A stretch of DNA of 64,000 nt from Uliginosibacterium sp036017065 (GCF_036017065.1 NZ_JAYXHR010000003.1:434001-498000), one strand, 5' to 3'. Positions 50,608-60,607 are shown, numbered from the stretch's first letter. The notes: generated from the sequence alone by a model not told the origin. Program-made: numbers and translations.

Positions 50608-51588
50608 CTACTTCGCGGGCAGTGGCAAGCCCGTGACGTACTTCAGCGTGTAGCCCTTGCGGTAGTCGACCTCGGCCTTCAGCAGCCCGGTCTTCACCAT
50701 CGTGTCGTAGGTGGCCTTCCAGCGCGCGTCGGTCATCACGCCGATGCCGAGCTTCGCGGCGTCGCCGCCATCGACCAGGCCGAACTCGCGCATCTTGTTG
50801 ATGCCGTAGGCGATCTGCGCGTCGGTCATCTTCGGGTTGTCGCGCTTGATGAGCGCATTGCCCGGCGCGGGGTCCTTCAGGTAGCTGACCCAGCCTTCGG
50901 CGCTGGCCTTCACGAAGCGGGCGATGACGTCGCTGCGGGTGTCGACCGTCTTCTGCATCGCCACCACGGTGGTGGCGTAGGGCGGGTAGCCGGCGTCGGC
51001 CAGCAGCAGGATGGTGGGCTTCACGCCGGCCTGTTCGATGGCATAGGGCTCGGAGGTGGCATAACCCTGCTGGGCGGAGTTCTTGTCCATCAGGAAGGGC
51101 TGCACCGTGAAGGCGTAGGGCCGCTTCTGCGAGTCGTTGTAGCCGTACAGCGCCTTCAGCCAGGGCCAGAAGGAGGAGTCGGAAGCGGCGCCAACGAACA
51201 GTGTCTTGCCCTTCAGGTCCTCGAAGCGCTTCACGTCCGGGTGGCCCAGCATGACCTGCGGGTCCTTCTGGAAATAGGCCGCAACCGTGGTGACCGGTAC
51301 CCCCTGCTCGATGGCCTTCAGGGTCTGGAAGTCGTAGCCCATCCACAGGTCGATGAGGCCGCCGGCCAGCACCTGCATGCCACTGACCTGCGGGCCGCCC
51401 ATCTTGATCTCGACGTCGAGGCCGTGCTTCTTGTAGATGCCGGTGGCGATGGCCTGGTAGAAGCCGCCGTGCTCCGCCTGGGCGTACCAGTTGGTGCCGA
51501 ACACCAGCTTGTCGGCGGCGTGAGTGGGCGCAGCGAAGAACGACAGCGAGGCAAGGACAGACAGGCAGCGAAGCAGGGTGGTACGCAT
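50608..51588 (-). CDS. NMT1/THI5-like ABC substrate-binding protein (first)
   Basis: 326 aa from ATG 51588 with AGGAG upstream. Signal peptide CLSVLASLSFFAAPTHAAD, then LVFGTNWYAQAEHGGFYQAI, IYKKHGLDVEIKMGGPQ, GGLIDLWMGYDFQTLKAIEQ and KRFEDLKGKTLFVGA: the NMT1/THI5 pattern of periplasmic proteins for pyrimidines, taurine or other small organics. Only 22% or so of positions look shared with the second binding protein at 53433, by eye; so two ligands may share one transporter. Confidence 0.88.
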   Translation of the reverse strand: MRTTLLRCLSVLASLSFFAAPTHAADKLVFGTNWYAQAEHGGFYQAIATGIYKKHGLDVEIKMGGPQVSGMQVLAGGLIDLWMGYDFQTLKAIEQGVPVTTVAAYFQKDPQVMLGHPDVKRFEDLKGKTLFVGAASDSSFWPWLKALYGYNDSQKRPYAFTVQPFLMDKNSAQQGYATSEPYAIEQAGVKPTILLLADAGYPPYATTVVAMQKTVDTRSDVIARFVKASAEGWVSYLKDPAPGNALIKRDNPKMTDAQIAYGINKMREFGLVDGGDAAKLGIGVMTDARWKATYDTMVKTGLLKAEVDYRKGYTLKYVTGLPLPAK

Positions 51589-51727
51589 GCGGGTTCTCCT
51601 GGACGTGGGGCAGTGGATGAGCCGGCGGATGACGCAGATATCCGCCTGCCATGTTGCCACGCACATCACGCACATGGGGCAGGCACACGCGGCGGCGTGC
51701 CTGCCCTGAAGGCCGTCGGGCCAGCTG

Positions 51728-52621
51728 TCACATCCCGCTGTTCGGCCCGCGGTGCGCCCACTTGGTGAGGCGACGTTCCAGCCACGCGAACAGCTCGTAC
51801 ATCACTACGCCCATGGCGCCGATGACGATCAGGCCGGCGAACACCAGCGGGATGTTCATCGACGAGCTGGCGCTCATCATCAGGTAGCCGATGCCGAGGT
51901 TGGAGGCCACCGTTTCGGAGATGACCGAGCCGACGAAGGCCAGGGTGATGGCGATCTTCAGCGAGGCGAAGAAGTAGGGCATGGCGCGCGGCAGGCCCAC
52001 CTTGCGCAGGATGTCCAGGCGCGAGGCGCCCAGCGAGCGCAGCACGTCTTCCAGTTCCGGTTCCAGCGTGGCCAGTCCCGTGGCGACGTTCACCAGCACC
52101 GGGAAGAAGGAGATGGTGAAGGCGGTGAGGATGGCCGGGATGGTGCCGATGCCGAACCACACGACCAGCACTGGCACGAAGGCCACCTTCGGAATGCTGT
52201 TGAAGCCGATGAGCAGCGGGTACAGCGCCTTGTAGATGATGGGCGAAGAGCCCACCAGCGCACCCATCAGCACGCCGACCACGACGGTGATGGCGAAGCC
52301 GGCCAGGGTGGTGAAGCTGGTCTGGCCCGCGTGCAGGAGGATGGGTTGCCAGTATTCCTTGCCGGCGGCCCACACCGCGCTGGGCGCGGGCAGCAGGAAT
52401 TCCGGCACGTCGAAGCCGCGGCAGACGATCTCCCACACGATGAACAGGCCGAGCACCACCAGCCAGGGGGCGGCGGTGATCAGGTCGATCTTGAAGCGGC
52501 GTGGCGGCGCCTCGGGCGCCAGCGGTGCGGGGACGGGGTCTTCCACCTTCACGTCGGGCTCGCCGGCGTTGGGGGTGAGGTGGGGCAGCGCGCGTTCTTC
52601 GTGGGTGGCGAGGGTGCTCAT
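51728..52621 (-). CDS. ABC transporter permease (SsuC/ThiX-like)
   Basis: 297 aa. After a polar N-terminus, hydrophobic segments span from WLVVLGLFIVWEIV; the cytoplasmic EAA loop is ATGLATLEPELEDVLRSLGA followed by SRLDILRKVGLPRAMPYFF, a BPD_transp_1 signature. ATG 52621 starts 14 nt after the ATPase stop. Pairs with the ATPase at 52636 and the binding proteins on both sides. Confidence 0.9.
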   Translation of the reverse strand: MSTLATHEERALPHLTPNAGEPDVKVEDPVPAPLAPEAPPRRFKIDLITAAPWLVVLGLFIVWEIVCRGFDVPEFLLPAPSAVWAAGKEYWQPILLHAGQTSFTTLAGFAITVVVGVLMGALVGSSPIIYKALYPLLIGFNSIPKVAFVPVLVVWFGIGTIPAILTAFTISFFPVLVNVATGLATLEPELEDVLRSLGASRLDILRKVGLPRAMPYFFASLKIAITLAFVGSVISETVASNLGIGYLMMSASSSMNIPLVFAGLIVIGAMGVVMYELFAWLERRLTKWAHRGPNSGM

Positions 52622-52635
52622 GGGCGGCGCTCCTG

Positions 52636-53415
52636 TCAGTGCGAACGCACGTGGCCGATGTGTTCGCGCAGCACATGCACATGCGCGGAGAAGGCATCGG
52701 TGTAGGTGACGTCGAGGTCGCGCGGGCGCGGCAGGTCGATCTCGCGCTTCACGAGGATGCGGCCCGGCCGCTTGCTCATGACATACACGGTGTCGGCGAG
52801 GAACACCGCCTCGCGCAGGTCGTGCGTCACCAGCACGACGGTGAAGGGCGACTCCTGCCAGAGGTCGCGCAGCATGCACCACAGCTCTTCGCGGGTGAAG
52901 GCGTCCAGCGCGCCGAAGGGTTCGTCCAGCATCAGCAGGCGCGGCTTGTGCACCAGCGCGCGGCAGATGGAGGCGCGTTGCTGCATGCCGCCGGACAGTT
53001 CCCACGGGAACTTGTCCTCGAAACCAGCCAGGCCCACGCGCTTGATCAGCGCACGCGCCTGTTCCTCGAACTCCTTGCGCTTGCTCTTCAGTTCGGAGCG
53101 GAAGGGCTCGACGATCTCCAGCGGCAGCATCACGTTTTCCAGCGTGGTACGCCAGGGCAGCAGGTTGCTGGCCTGGAAGGCCATGCCGACGATCTTCAGC
53201 GGGCCACCCACCTGGCGGCCGCCGACATACACGTAGCCGCCGGTGGGGGCTTTCAGGCCGGTCACGAGCTTCATCAGCGTCGATTTGCCACACCCCGATG
53301 GCCCCACCACCGAGATGAACTCACCCTCCTGGATGTCCAGGCTCACGTCCTGGATGGCCAGCGGGCTGCCCGGCGTGTAGGCCAGGCTGACGTTCTCGAA
53401 GCGTACGAAACTCAT
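52636..53415 (-). CDS. ABC transporter ATP-binding protein (SsuB/ThiZ-like)
   Basis: 259 aa. Walker A VVGPSGCGKSTLMK (residues ~37-50), Q-loop AFQASNLLPWRTTLENV, signature ELSGGMQQRASICRALVHKP, Walker B RLLMLDEPFGALDAFTR and H-loop VTHDLREAVFLAD are all intact and typical of nitrate/sulfonate/HMP-type importers. It lies 17 nt after the second binding-protein gene and 14 nt before the permease gene. Confidence 0.93.
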   Translation of the reverse strand: MSFVRFENVSLAYTPGSPLAIQDVSLDIQEGEFISVVGPSGCGKSTLMKLVTGLKAPTGGYVYVGGRQVGGPLKIVGMAFQASNLLPWRTTLENVMLPLEIVEPFRSELKSKRKEFEEQARALIKRVGLAGFEDKFPWELSGGMQQRASICRALVHKPRLLMLDEPFGALDAFTREELWCMLRDLWQESPFTVVLVTHDLREAVFLADTVYVMSKRPGRILVKREIDLPRPRDLDVTYTDAFSAHVHVLREHIGHVRSH

Positions 53416-53432
53416 GACTGTGGCCCGGTCGA

Positions 53433-54464
53433 TTACTTGAACAACCGGTCGGCCTTGGCCGGCAGGAAGGCAGCGTTGAACAGCTCGGCGGTCGGCGGCG
53501 TGGCCGGCAGGCCGTAGGCGTCCACCGTCTCGGCGATGGCGCGCTTCAGGCGTTCCGGATGCACGTCACCCAGGCCGATGCTCTTCACCTCGTCGGTGAC
53601 GATGTTGGAGTCGATCGCCATCTTCAGGCGACGGGCTTCCAGCGGTTCGTTGGCCAGGGCGTCCTGGGCCTTCACGAAGGCGGCGGAGGCGGTCGGGTTG
53701 GCGATCACTTCCTTCAGGGCTTTGTTGAAGGCACGCAGGAAGCCCTTCACCGCTTCCGGCTTCTCGGTCATGAACTTGTGGCTGACGATGATGGCGTTGC
53801 CATAAGCCTCGACGCCCATCTTGCCGTACTCCATGACGGCGATGTCTTCCGGCTTCACGCCGCGCGCTTCCAGGTTCAGGAAGCTGGTGAAGTAGAAGCC
53901 GGTGATGGCGTCCACCTCACCCTTGGCGAGCATGGTTTCGCGCAGCACCGGGTCGACCGACTGCCACTTCACGCCGTCGACGGCGATCTTGTTGGACTTG
54001 GCGAAGGCCGGCCAGGCCTTGCGGCCGGCATCGAACACCGGTGCGGCCAGCGTCTTGCCGAGCAGGTCCGACGGCTTGGTGAAGCCGGACTTCTTCAGCG
54101 ACAGCACGGCGGCCGGCGAGTTGTTGTAGACCATGTACACCGCCACGACCTTGGAGCCGGGCTGCTTGGCTTCCTGCTCCACCAGTGCGTTGAAGTCGGC
54201 GAAGCCCATCTCGTAGGCACCGGTGGCCACGCGGGTCACCGCACCGGCCGAGCCGCTGCCGGAGTCAATGGTCACGTCCAGGCCTTCGGCGGCGTAGTAG
54301 CCCTTGGCCTTGGCCAGCAGGAAGGGGGCGGCCGGGCCTTCGAAGCGCCAGTCGAGCGTGAACTTGATCTTCTCCTGGGCGAAAGCCGGTGCGGCAGAGA
54401 AGAGGGCGGAAAGGGTGAAGGACAGCGCGGCAAACAGGCGGCGGCGCGACAGGCTGATGTTCAT
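53433..54464 (-). CDS. NMT1/THI5-like ABC substrate-binding protein (second)
   Basis: 343 aa with signal peptide LFAALSFTLSALFSAAPAFA, then KIKFTLDWRFEGPAAPFLLA, AKGYYAAEGLDVTIDSGSGS and MGFADFNALVEQEAK: the NMT1/THI5 fold with the DWxxEGPxAPF start. First gene of the minus-strand operon (binding protein, ATPase, permease, binding protein, oxygenase). A cleavable signal and no lipobox indicate a free periplasmic protein. Ligand unknown; pyrimidine-, purine- or sulfonate-like compounds are the usual range. Confidence 0.88.
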   Translation of the reverse strand: MNISLSRRRLFAALSFTLSALFSAAPAFAQEKIKFTLDWRFEGPAAPFLLAKAKGYYAAEGLDVTIDSGSGSAGAVTRVATGAYEMGFADFNALVEQEAKQPGSKVVAVYMVYNNSPAAVLSLKKSGFTKPSDLLGKTLAAPVFDAGRKAWPAFAKSNKIAVDGVKWQSVDPVLRETMLAKGEVDAITGFYFTSFLNLEARGVKPEDIAVMEYGKMGVEAYGNAIIVSHKFMTEKPEAVKGFLRAFNKALKEVIANPTASAAFVKAQDALANEPLEARRLKMAIDSNIVTDEVKSIGLGDVHPERLKRAIAETVDAYGLPATPPTAELFNAAFLPAKADRLFK

Positions 54465-54721
54465 TGCGGAAAGCTCCGTGGAAGGAAAAGCACTTCTCTT
54501 TTAGCAATCGCCATGCCGAGGAAATGCCGTCATGAAATCGTCAAAATCGCCAATTTGTGCCTCCGCTTGGTGCATCGGCCGGACGACTTCAAGCGGGAAG
54601 CGGCCTGGCGAAGGGGGCATGGGCACTGGCCCGGTGCAACTGGTCTGACCAGTGGTGTGCTGGTTGAAGAGGGTTATGCCTGGGGGCGCATGAGCCGGCC
54701 GGAATCCGCGCTGGCAAGGCT

Positions 54722-55558
54722 TCAGAGGGTGCCCAGGGCCCCGTCGATGGCCTGCAGTCCAGCCAGTGCACCGCAGGCCATGCCGATGCCGCGACCGTCG
54801 CCGACGCGGGCCTCGGTGGGGTTGATGCGCAGCAATGGTGCGTCCTGGCTCTCGCTGAAGTAGCGCACCGTGGCGATGTGTGTCCCCGCGCCGAGCTCGA
54901 TGACCACCGGCGCGCTGACCGCCGCCCGCCAGGCGCGGTAGCGGCGGTGCTGCTCCGCCGTGCGGGCCTCTACCCAATCCGCATCGCCGAACATCAGCAC
55001 GTTGGGCCGTGCCATCGCGCCGCAATGCGGACAACGCGGCAGGGGCGAGCGGAGCTGGCAGGCGGTTGCGTCGACATCGGGCAGGAAGGCGTCCGCCGGC
55101 CACAGTGCGTCGCTGCACGGCGCGCTGCATTGCAGGTGATGGATGCTGCCGTGGCACTCCAGCACGCGCGCGCCGCTGAAGCCCGCGCGCTGGAACTGGC
55201 CGTCCACGTTGCTGGTGAATACGAAGGCGCCGCGCGGCATGCGGGTGGTCCAGCGTTGCAGGATGTGGAACCCCTCGTGCGGGACGGTGTTGCGGTACAG
55301 CGCCAGGCGGTGGCCGTAGAAGCCCCACGCAAGTTGTGGGTCGCGGGCGAAGGCATGCGGGCTGGCGATTTCCTCGAAGCGCAACCGCGCCTGCGCGAGG
55401 GCCGGGTAGGCCTGCCAGAAGCCTTCGGTGCCGCGGAAGTCCGGCAGGCCCGAATCCACGCCCATGCCGGCGCCGGCCGCGATGATGAGGCTGTCGGCCT
55501 CGGCGATCAGGGCGGCAGCGACCTCTGCCTGCTGCGTGATGTCCTGGTGGGTGTGCAT
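54722..55558 (-). CDS. Sir2-family NAD-dependent protein deacylase
   Basis: 278 aa from ATG 55558. SLIIAAGAGMGVDSGLPDFR (NAD-binding GAGxxxxSGxPDFRG), FTSNVDGQFQRAG (NxDxxxxxAG), ECHGSIHHLQC (catalytic His), a zinc-ribbon-like set CSAPC and CPHCG, RPNVLMFGD and VIELGAGTHIATVR (GAGT instead of GTSL) are the sirtuin motifs in order. The GAGT variant sets it apart from CobB. It is transcribed towards the transporter operon but 257 nt from it. Substrate acyl group cannot be told. Confidence 0.87.
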   Translation of the reverse strand: MHTHQDITQQAEVAAALIAEADSLIIAAGAGMGVDSGLPDFRGTEGFWQAYPALAQARLRFEEIASPHAFARDPQLAWGFYGHRLALYRNTVPHEGFHILQRWTTRMPRGAFVFTSNVDGQFQRAGFSGARVLECHGSIHHLQCSAPCSDALWPADAFLPDVDATACQLRSPLPRCPHCGAMARPNVLMFGDADWVEARTAEQHRRYRAWRAAVSAPVVIELGAGTHIATVRYFSESQDAPLLRINPTEARVGDGRGIGMACGALAGLQAIDGALGTL

Positions 55559-55983
55559 GGGCGTTGCCGGTGTGCGGGAAGGCCGTGAGCTTGGCACAGC
55601 GTGGCGGCATTGCGCGATGCGTATCGGCGGTGAGCCATCAGGTACGACGGAAAACTGCCGATAGCAGAGCGGTCCGCTTTGTGTCTCGCTGGGGTGTCCC
55701 GATCTTGCGTCCCACTTCGCATGACAGGACCCGTGGCCGCGTAACAGGTGGGTGGAAGTATCGAAGCATCCAGCGGCAATCCGCGCCGCAGTCCATCGCG
55801 CACTCCACGCGGCGGATGTGCAAGCGGCAGATGTGCAAGTGGGTAACCGTGTGGCAGGCTCCCACATGCTTCACTGCGGGAACGACCAGCCCGGCGACTG
55901 CGTAGCGGCCGTCCGGGACTTTTGACAATGCGCGGCCGTCATACATGCCGGGGGGCATCGGCTGCGATCCGGGGGAGAAAGAA
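55559..55983. other. Intergenic region between sirtuin and cytochrome-like gene
   Basis: 425 nt between divergent genes. Apart from the GGGGAGAAAG ribosome-binding site of the next gene I see no gene, hairpin or repeat. It must contain both promoters. Confidence 0.4.
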
Positions 55984-57369
55984 ATGAAGCGTCGTCTATC
56001 GCGCCCAGGGCGCCATCTTGCCGGCGGCCTGGCCTGCCTGGTCTTTGCCGGAACACTGAGCGCCGGGCAGCCCGATCCGTTCGCGGGCAACAACACCGTC
56101 TATCCACCACCAGCAGACTGGAACGGGACCTTCCGTCCCAGCAACTACGAATACCCGCAGGCACCCACGAAGGCGCAGTGGCTGCAGGTGCGGCCGTCCG
56201 GCCGGCTGACCAAGCAGAGCGCGCCCGCCTATGCGGCGGCGATGAAGCGCTTTATCAGCAAGGACATGTCGGGCCTGGTCAACGATCCGATGAAGTGGAC
56301 GCCGCAGCAGGCCGGCTGGTACGACATGCCCTGGGGCGGGCAGGGTTCGCCGATGAGCAACGGCAATATCGATCCGACATCGGGGCGCGAAGCCCTGCTG
56401 GGCTCCTACACCGGGCAGGTCCTGCAGCCGTACTCCTACCCCTCCAACCCGCCGGCCGTGCAGTTCCAGAACCACGCGGTGGTGTATTACAACGACGTGG
56501 CGGCGGCCAAACTCGGCGAGATATGGCGCAACCCCTTCAAGCCGGATGTCACCTCCACGCAGTTCCCCGAAGGCTCCATCGTCGTCAAGGTCGAAGGTGC
56601 GACCCTGACCGAGGAGCAATGGCCGGTGCTGAAGAACTCCTCGGTGTCCTACATCTACCGTCCGCCCGTTGCATCCTTGTCCAACCCGGACCCGACCAAG
56701 CGGCTGCCGGTGGTCACGCCGATGCGCTTCCTGCAGATGGCGGTGCGGGTGAAGGACAGGGTGGCCTCGCCGGAGACCGGCTGGGTGTTCATCGCCTATG
56801 CCTACGACACGCGCTCCAGCGGTGCCACGGTGTGGGACCGCGCCATCCCGGTCGGCGTCATGTGGGGTAACGATCCGAAGCTCGCGAAGTACCCGGACGG
56901 CCTGGGGCCGAAAGGCGTGCTGGAGCAGACCTGGGTCAATCCGGCAGTGCCCGCCTTCGTCATGGACGGGCTGGGCTGGGGCGGGCGCCTGGCAGGGCCG
57001 CTGGATGTCGGCATCCGGCACAACGCCGTCACCGTGTCCGGCCAGCGTTTCGGGAAGGACAATCCGCTGCCGGCCACCAGCTGCGTGAGCTGCCACAGCG
57101 CGGCGCAGTACCCCTTCGCCGCCAACCTCTATCCCTCGCCGAACATGAGCTTTCCGTCGGAAGGCCAGCAATTCCTGTTCTTCGATCCGGGCTCGCCGCA
57201 GTGGGCGCAATGGTTCCAGAACCGCCCCGGCACGGCGGCGCTGTCCGGCGGCGGGCGCAAGGGCATCGTCGGTGTCGACTACGACATGATGCTGACCTTC
57301 GCGCTGATGCGGGCCAACGGCTCCGCCGACACGGACGCCTTCATCCGCAATCCGATGGCGGGACACTGA
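55984..57369 (+). CDS. Secreted mono-haem c-type cytochrome-like protein
   Basis: 461 aa from ATG 55984 with GGGGAGAAAG upstream. An n-region KRRLSRPGRH and hydrophobic LAGGLACLVFAGTLSAG give a signal peptide. One haem c attachment motif, ATSCVSCHSAAQYP (CxxCH), lies near residue 365 in the C-terminal third; the long N-terminal part (PSNYEYPQAPTKAQWLQVRP, WVFIAYAYDTRSSGATVWDR) has no domain I recognise. Probably a periplasmic redox protein of a poorly described family. It converges with the cyclase gene. Confidence 0.78.
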   Translation: MKRRLSRPGRHLAGGLACLVFAGTLSAGQPDPFAGNNTVYPPPADWNGTFRPSNYEYPQAPTKAQWLQVRPSGRLTKQSAPAYAAAMKRFISKDMSGLVNDPMKWTPQQAGWYDMPWGGQGSPMSNGNIDPTSGREALLGSYTGQVLQPYSYPSNPPAVQFQNHAVVYYNDVAAAKLGEIWRNPFKPDVTSTQFPEGSIVVKVEGATLTEEQWPVLKNSSVSYIYRPPVASLSNPDPTKRLPVVTPMRFLQMAVRVKDRVASPETGWVFIAYAYDTRSSGATVWDRAIPVGVMWGNDPKLAKYPDGLGPKGVLEQTWVNPAVPAFVMDGLGWGGRLAGPLDVGIRHNAVTVSGQRFGKDNPLPATSCVSCHSAAQYPFAANLYPSPNMSFPSEGQQFLFFDPGSPQWAQWFQNRPGTAALSGGGRKGIVGVDYDMMLTFALMRANGSADTDAFIRNPMAGH

Positions 57370-57490
57370 GGCGTGATGCACTGAGGTGCGAGGCGCGGCG
57401 AAGCGAGGCGCAGCGCAGCGTCGCAACCACGGGGGCGGGCCTGAGATCCGACCCCGCGGTCGCGCCTCGCAATCCAGCCAGCCCTGCGGT

Positions 57491-60400
57491 TCAGCCCAGG
57501 GTCTGGCGTCGCCGGCGGGCGATGCGCGCGCTCCACCCGGCAGCGCCCTGCTGCCGGGCCAGTGCCTCGGCGCGGTCGAATTCCGCCGCGGCCTCGGCAC
57601 TGCCGCCGGCCGGTGCCGGCAGCGCGGCAAGGGCGGCGGCGCGCTCGGCCATCAGCGGGCTCTTGAACTGCAGTTCGCCGTTGCCGGCGATGCGCGCCAG
57701 TTGCTGGTCGATACGCTGCAGGGCGCGGGCCTGCTGCCCGAGCTGGCCCATGATCTCGGCCTCCAGCGTGGTGAACCAGGGTTGCCAGTTCTCGAAGCCG
57801 GTCTGTGCCCAGCCTTCGAGCCCGGCCTGCACGTCGGCCAGCCCCTCGGCCCAGCGTTGCTGGCCGTGCGCCAGCGCCCAGCCGCGCGCGACCCGTGCCA
57901 TCGCAATGAACTCCGGAAAACCGAACTGGCTGGAGAACTCGATGCAGCGCTCGGCCATGGTCAGCGCGTCTTCGGTATCGCCGCGCATCACCGCGGTGTT
58001 GAAGTTGGCCAGCATCGCGAAGCCCATCGTGTGCGGCTGGGTCAGGGTCTCGGCCAGCAACAGCGCTTCGCCGGCGATGCGGCGCGCGGTGTCCGGAAAG
58101 CCGAGCACCTGCGTCGCCAGCGCCAGGTAGAAACGGCCGAAGACGCCGAAGTCCATCAGGTACACCGGGTACAGGGCGGCGTCGCGCTGCGGGTTGTAGA
58201 GCGCGGTCGACACCGACAGGTGCTTGTGTGCCGCCTGGGCCTGGCCGATATGAAAGTGCACCATGCCGGCCATGTTGTTCGCTGCCATCGCGGCCTCGGG
58301 GTCGCCCTCGCGTTCGGCGCTGGCGTGCAGCAGCTGGTCGACCAGGCGCGTGGTCGTCTTCAGGCGCGCGCGGCCCCAGTTGAACAGGCACCAGCCGTAG
58401 CTGGTCGGGAACAGGCGCGGCTGGCCCGGCAGGATCTGGCTCAGGCCATAGGCGCGTTCCTGCACCTCGCCGAATTCGGCGCTGCCGGGGCCCAGCAGCA
58501 CCATCGTGGTCGGCCCCAGCATCGACAGCAGTCCCAGCTCGGCGGCATCGCGGTCGAGCCCGGCGGGTGCGCTCTTCAATGCCTCGACGCCGGCGCGCAG
58601 ATGGCCCGCGGCTTCACGCGGTGCGCCGCGCGACAGCGCCTGTCCGCCGGCGGCCTGCCACCACGGGGCGGCGCGCATCGCGTCGCCAGCGCGGCTGAGG
58701 TGGCGTGCCGCCAGTTCCGGCTGCAGTTCGACGCGATCGGTGAAGCGGCTCAGCAGAGCCTCGGCCACGCGGCCGTGGAGTTCGGCGCAGCGCTTCGGTG
58801 GTATCGACGCGTAGGCCGTGTCTTCCACCAGCGCATGCTTGAACCGCAGGCGTTCGCCGTCGGCACTGCTGGGGAGCACCAGGCCGCTCTCTAGCATCGA
58901 GCGTAGCCCGTCCTGCAGCAGGATCTCGCTGTCCGGTGCGGCCGCCGCGGCCAGCAGGCCCCGGTCGAATTCGCGGCCGATGATCGACGCGAGCTGCATC
59001 ATCGCCTTGCCATCGGGCGGCAACCTGTCCATGCGCTCGGTCAGCAGGTCGACCAACGTGTCGGGCACGTCACCGGCAGACGGGGCGCGCTTCTTCTCGA
59101 CCAGCATGCGCGTCATCTCTTCGATGAACAGCGGCACGCCGTCGGTGCGCTCGACGATAGTGGCCAGCCACTGCGGCGGCAGTTCGACCAGCGTGGACTG
59201 CTGCGCGACGATGGCCTTGGCGTCGGCGTCGGACAGGCGCTGCAGGGGCAGGCGGACGAAGTCCTCGCTCTCTGCCCAAGGGGACTCAAAGCCGGGGCGG
59301 GCCGTCATCAGCAGCAGGATGGGCGCGGTGCCGCCATTGGCGAGCAGCAGGCCCAGCAGCTCCAGCGAGGTCGGGTCGATCCAGTGCAGGTCCTCGACGA
59401 TGACCAGCAACGCCCGCTCTTCGGCGAGGCCGAAGAAATAGCGCGTCAGCGAATGCTCGCTGGCCGTGCCCACCTGGTGGTGGGCGAGGCCGGCGAAGTA
59501 GTGCTTGAGCGCTTCCTTGGTGAGCTGCAGCTGCATCGGAGGCGGCATGCCCAGCGGCGGATAGCGTTCGCCGAAGGACACGCCGAGCAGGGCGGCGACC
59601 AGCGCACATTCGCGCGGCTCGTCGATGCCGGCGATCGCCAGCTGTGCCTCCAGCTTGTCGAGTTGTTCGTCGGGCGTGTCGTTGCCGGTCAGGCCGGCCG
59701 CCGTCTTCATGTGCTCGACGAAGGGCTGCAGCGCACTGTTCACATGGAAGGGCGAGCACTGCAGGCGCAACAGCGTGTGGCCCTGGGCCGGCAGCGTGTC
59801 GTCGAAGGCGGTGATCAACCGCGACTTGCCCAGCCCCGGATCGCCGACCACCAGTGCGCCACAGGTACGGCCGGCGATCACGCGTTGCCAGTGCTGCTGC
59901 AAGGCGGCGAGCTCGGCGTCGCGGCCCACCATCGGCAGGCTGACATCGCGGCCGCGCCAGGCCGAGCGGCTGTCCAGCGAGCGTGCGCGACGCAGCGCAC
60001 TGATCGCCACCGGCTTCTCGAAACCCTTCAGCACATGCTCGCCGAGTTCCTCGAACTCGAACTGCCGCCCCGCGATGCGCCGCGTGCTCTGGGCCACGCC
60101 GATGCAGCCGGGCGGCACGGCGGCCTGGATGCGCGAGGCGAGGTTGGGGGTGGCGCCGGCCACCGCCACGCCTTGTGTGACGCTGATCGCCACCATGCCG
60201 GTCGCGATGCCGATGCGCAGCGCCAGCGGCTCGCCCGGCGCGGGTTCGATGCGCGGCACCTCGCCGGCCAGGGCCAGCGCGGCATGCATCGCCCGGGCCA
60301 CGTCGTCCTCGTTGGCAACCGGGTAACCGAAATAGACATCGACGCCGTCACCGGCGATGCGTGCCACGAAGCCGCCGAAGCGCGCGGCGATGAGGCGCAC

Positions 60401-60607
60401 GGTGTCGTGGTAGCGCTGCATGGTCAGCAGCACGTCGTCGGGATCGATGCGCTGCGCCAGCTCGGTGGAGTTCACCAGGTCGCAGAACAGCACCGTCATC
60501 TGCCTGCGTGTCGTGCGCGGCGCGTCCCCGGCTGTCAGCGGCGCACCGCAATGCGCGCAGAAACGTCCACCGGACGGCGAGACGGCTTGGCAGCGGGGGC
60601 AGGACAT
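57491..60607 (-). CDS. Class III cyclase - AAA-type ATPase - TPR protein
   Basis: 1038 aa. An N-terminal zinc ribbon (CPRC...CAHCG), then a class III cyclase domain with the two metal Asp in VLFCDLVNSTEL (43) and IAGDGVDVYFGYP (87). The residue two before GD, usually Lys for ATP, is Arg here (VARIAGD). From ~220 comes an AAA-type ATPase with Walker A VVGDPGLGKSRLI and VIVEDLHWIDPTSLELLGLL, and the C-terminal ~400 residues are TPR-like helices. Such proteins are thought to be ligand-responsive signalling proteins. Divergent from a transporter with a cNMP-binding domain at 60856. Confidence 0.88.
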   Translation of the reverse strand: MSCPRCQAVSPSGGRFCAHCGAPLTAGDAPRTTRRQMTVLFCDLVNSTELAQRIDPDDVLLTMQRYHDTVRLIAARFGGFVARIAGDGVDVYFGYPVANEDDVARAMHAALALAGEVPRIEPAPGEPLALRIGIATGMVAISVTQGVAVAGATPNLASRIQAAVPPGCIGVAQSTRRIAGRQFEFEELGEHVLKGFEKPVAISALRRARSLDSRSAWRGRDVSLPMVGRDAELAALQQHWQRVIAGRTCGALVVGDPGLGKSRLITAFDDTLPAQGHTLLRLQCSPFHVNSALQPFVEHMKTAAGLTGNDTPDEQLDKLEAQLAIAGIDEPRECALVAALLGVSFGERYPPLGMPPPMQLQLTKEALKHYFAGLAHHQVGTASEHSLTRYFFGLAEERALLVIVEDLHWIDPTSLELLGLLLANGGTAPILLLMTARPGFESPWAESEDFVRLPLQRLSDADAKAIVAQQSTLVELPPQWLATIVERTDGVPLFIEEMTRMLVEKKRAPSAGDVPDTLVDLLTERMDRLPPDGKAMMQLASIIGREFDRGLLAAAAAPDSEILLQDGLRSMLESGLVLPSSADGERLRFKHALVEDTAYASIPPKRCAELHGRVAEALLSRFTDRVELQPELAARHLSRAGDAMRAAPWWQAAGGQALSRGAPREAAGHLRAGVEALKSAPAGLDRDAAELGLLSMLGPTTMVLLGPGSAEFGEVQERAYGLSQILPGQPRLFPTSYGWCLFNWGRARLKTTTRLVDQLLHASAEREGDPEAAMAANNMAGMVHFHIGQAQAAHKHLSVSTALYNPQRDAALYPVYLMDFGVFGRFYLALATQVLGFPDTARRIAGEALLLAETLTQPHTMGFAMLANFNTAVMRGDTEDALTMAERCIEFSSQFGFPEFIAMARVARGWALAHGQQRWAEGLADVQAGLEGWAQTGFENWQPWFTTLEAEIMGQLGQQARALQRIDQQLARIAGNGELQFKSPLMAERAAALAALPAPAGGSAEAAAEFDRAEALARQQGAAGWSARIARRRRQTLG

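Noticed and set aside
54465..54721. TPP riboswitch before the THI5-like binding protein gene
   Set aside because: No CTGAGA-type thi-box or matching paired elements could be seen.
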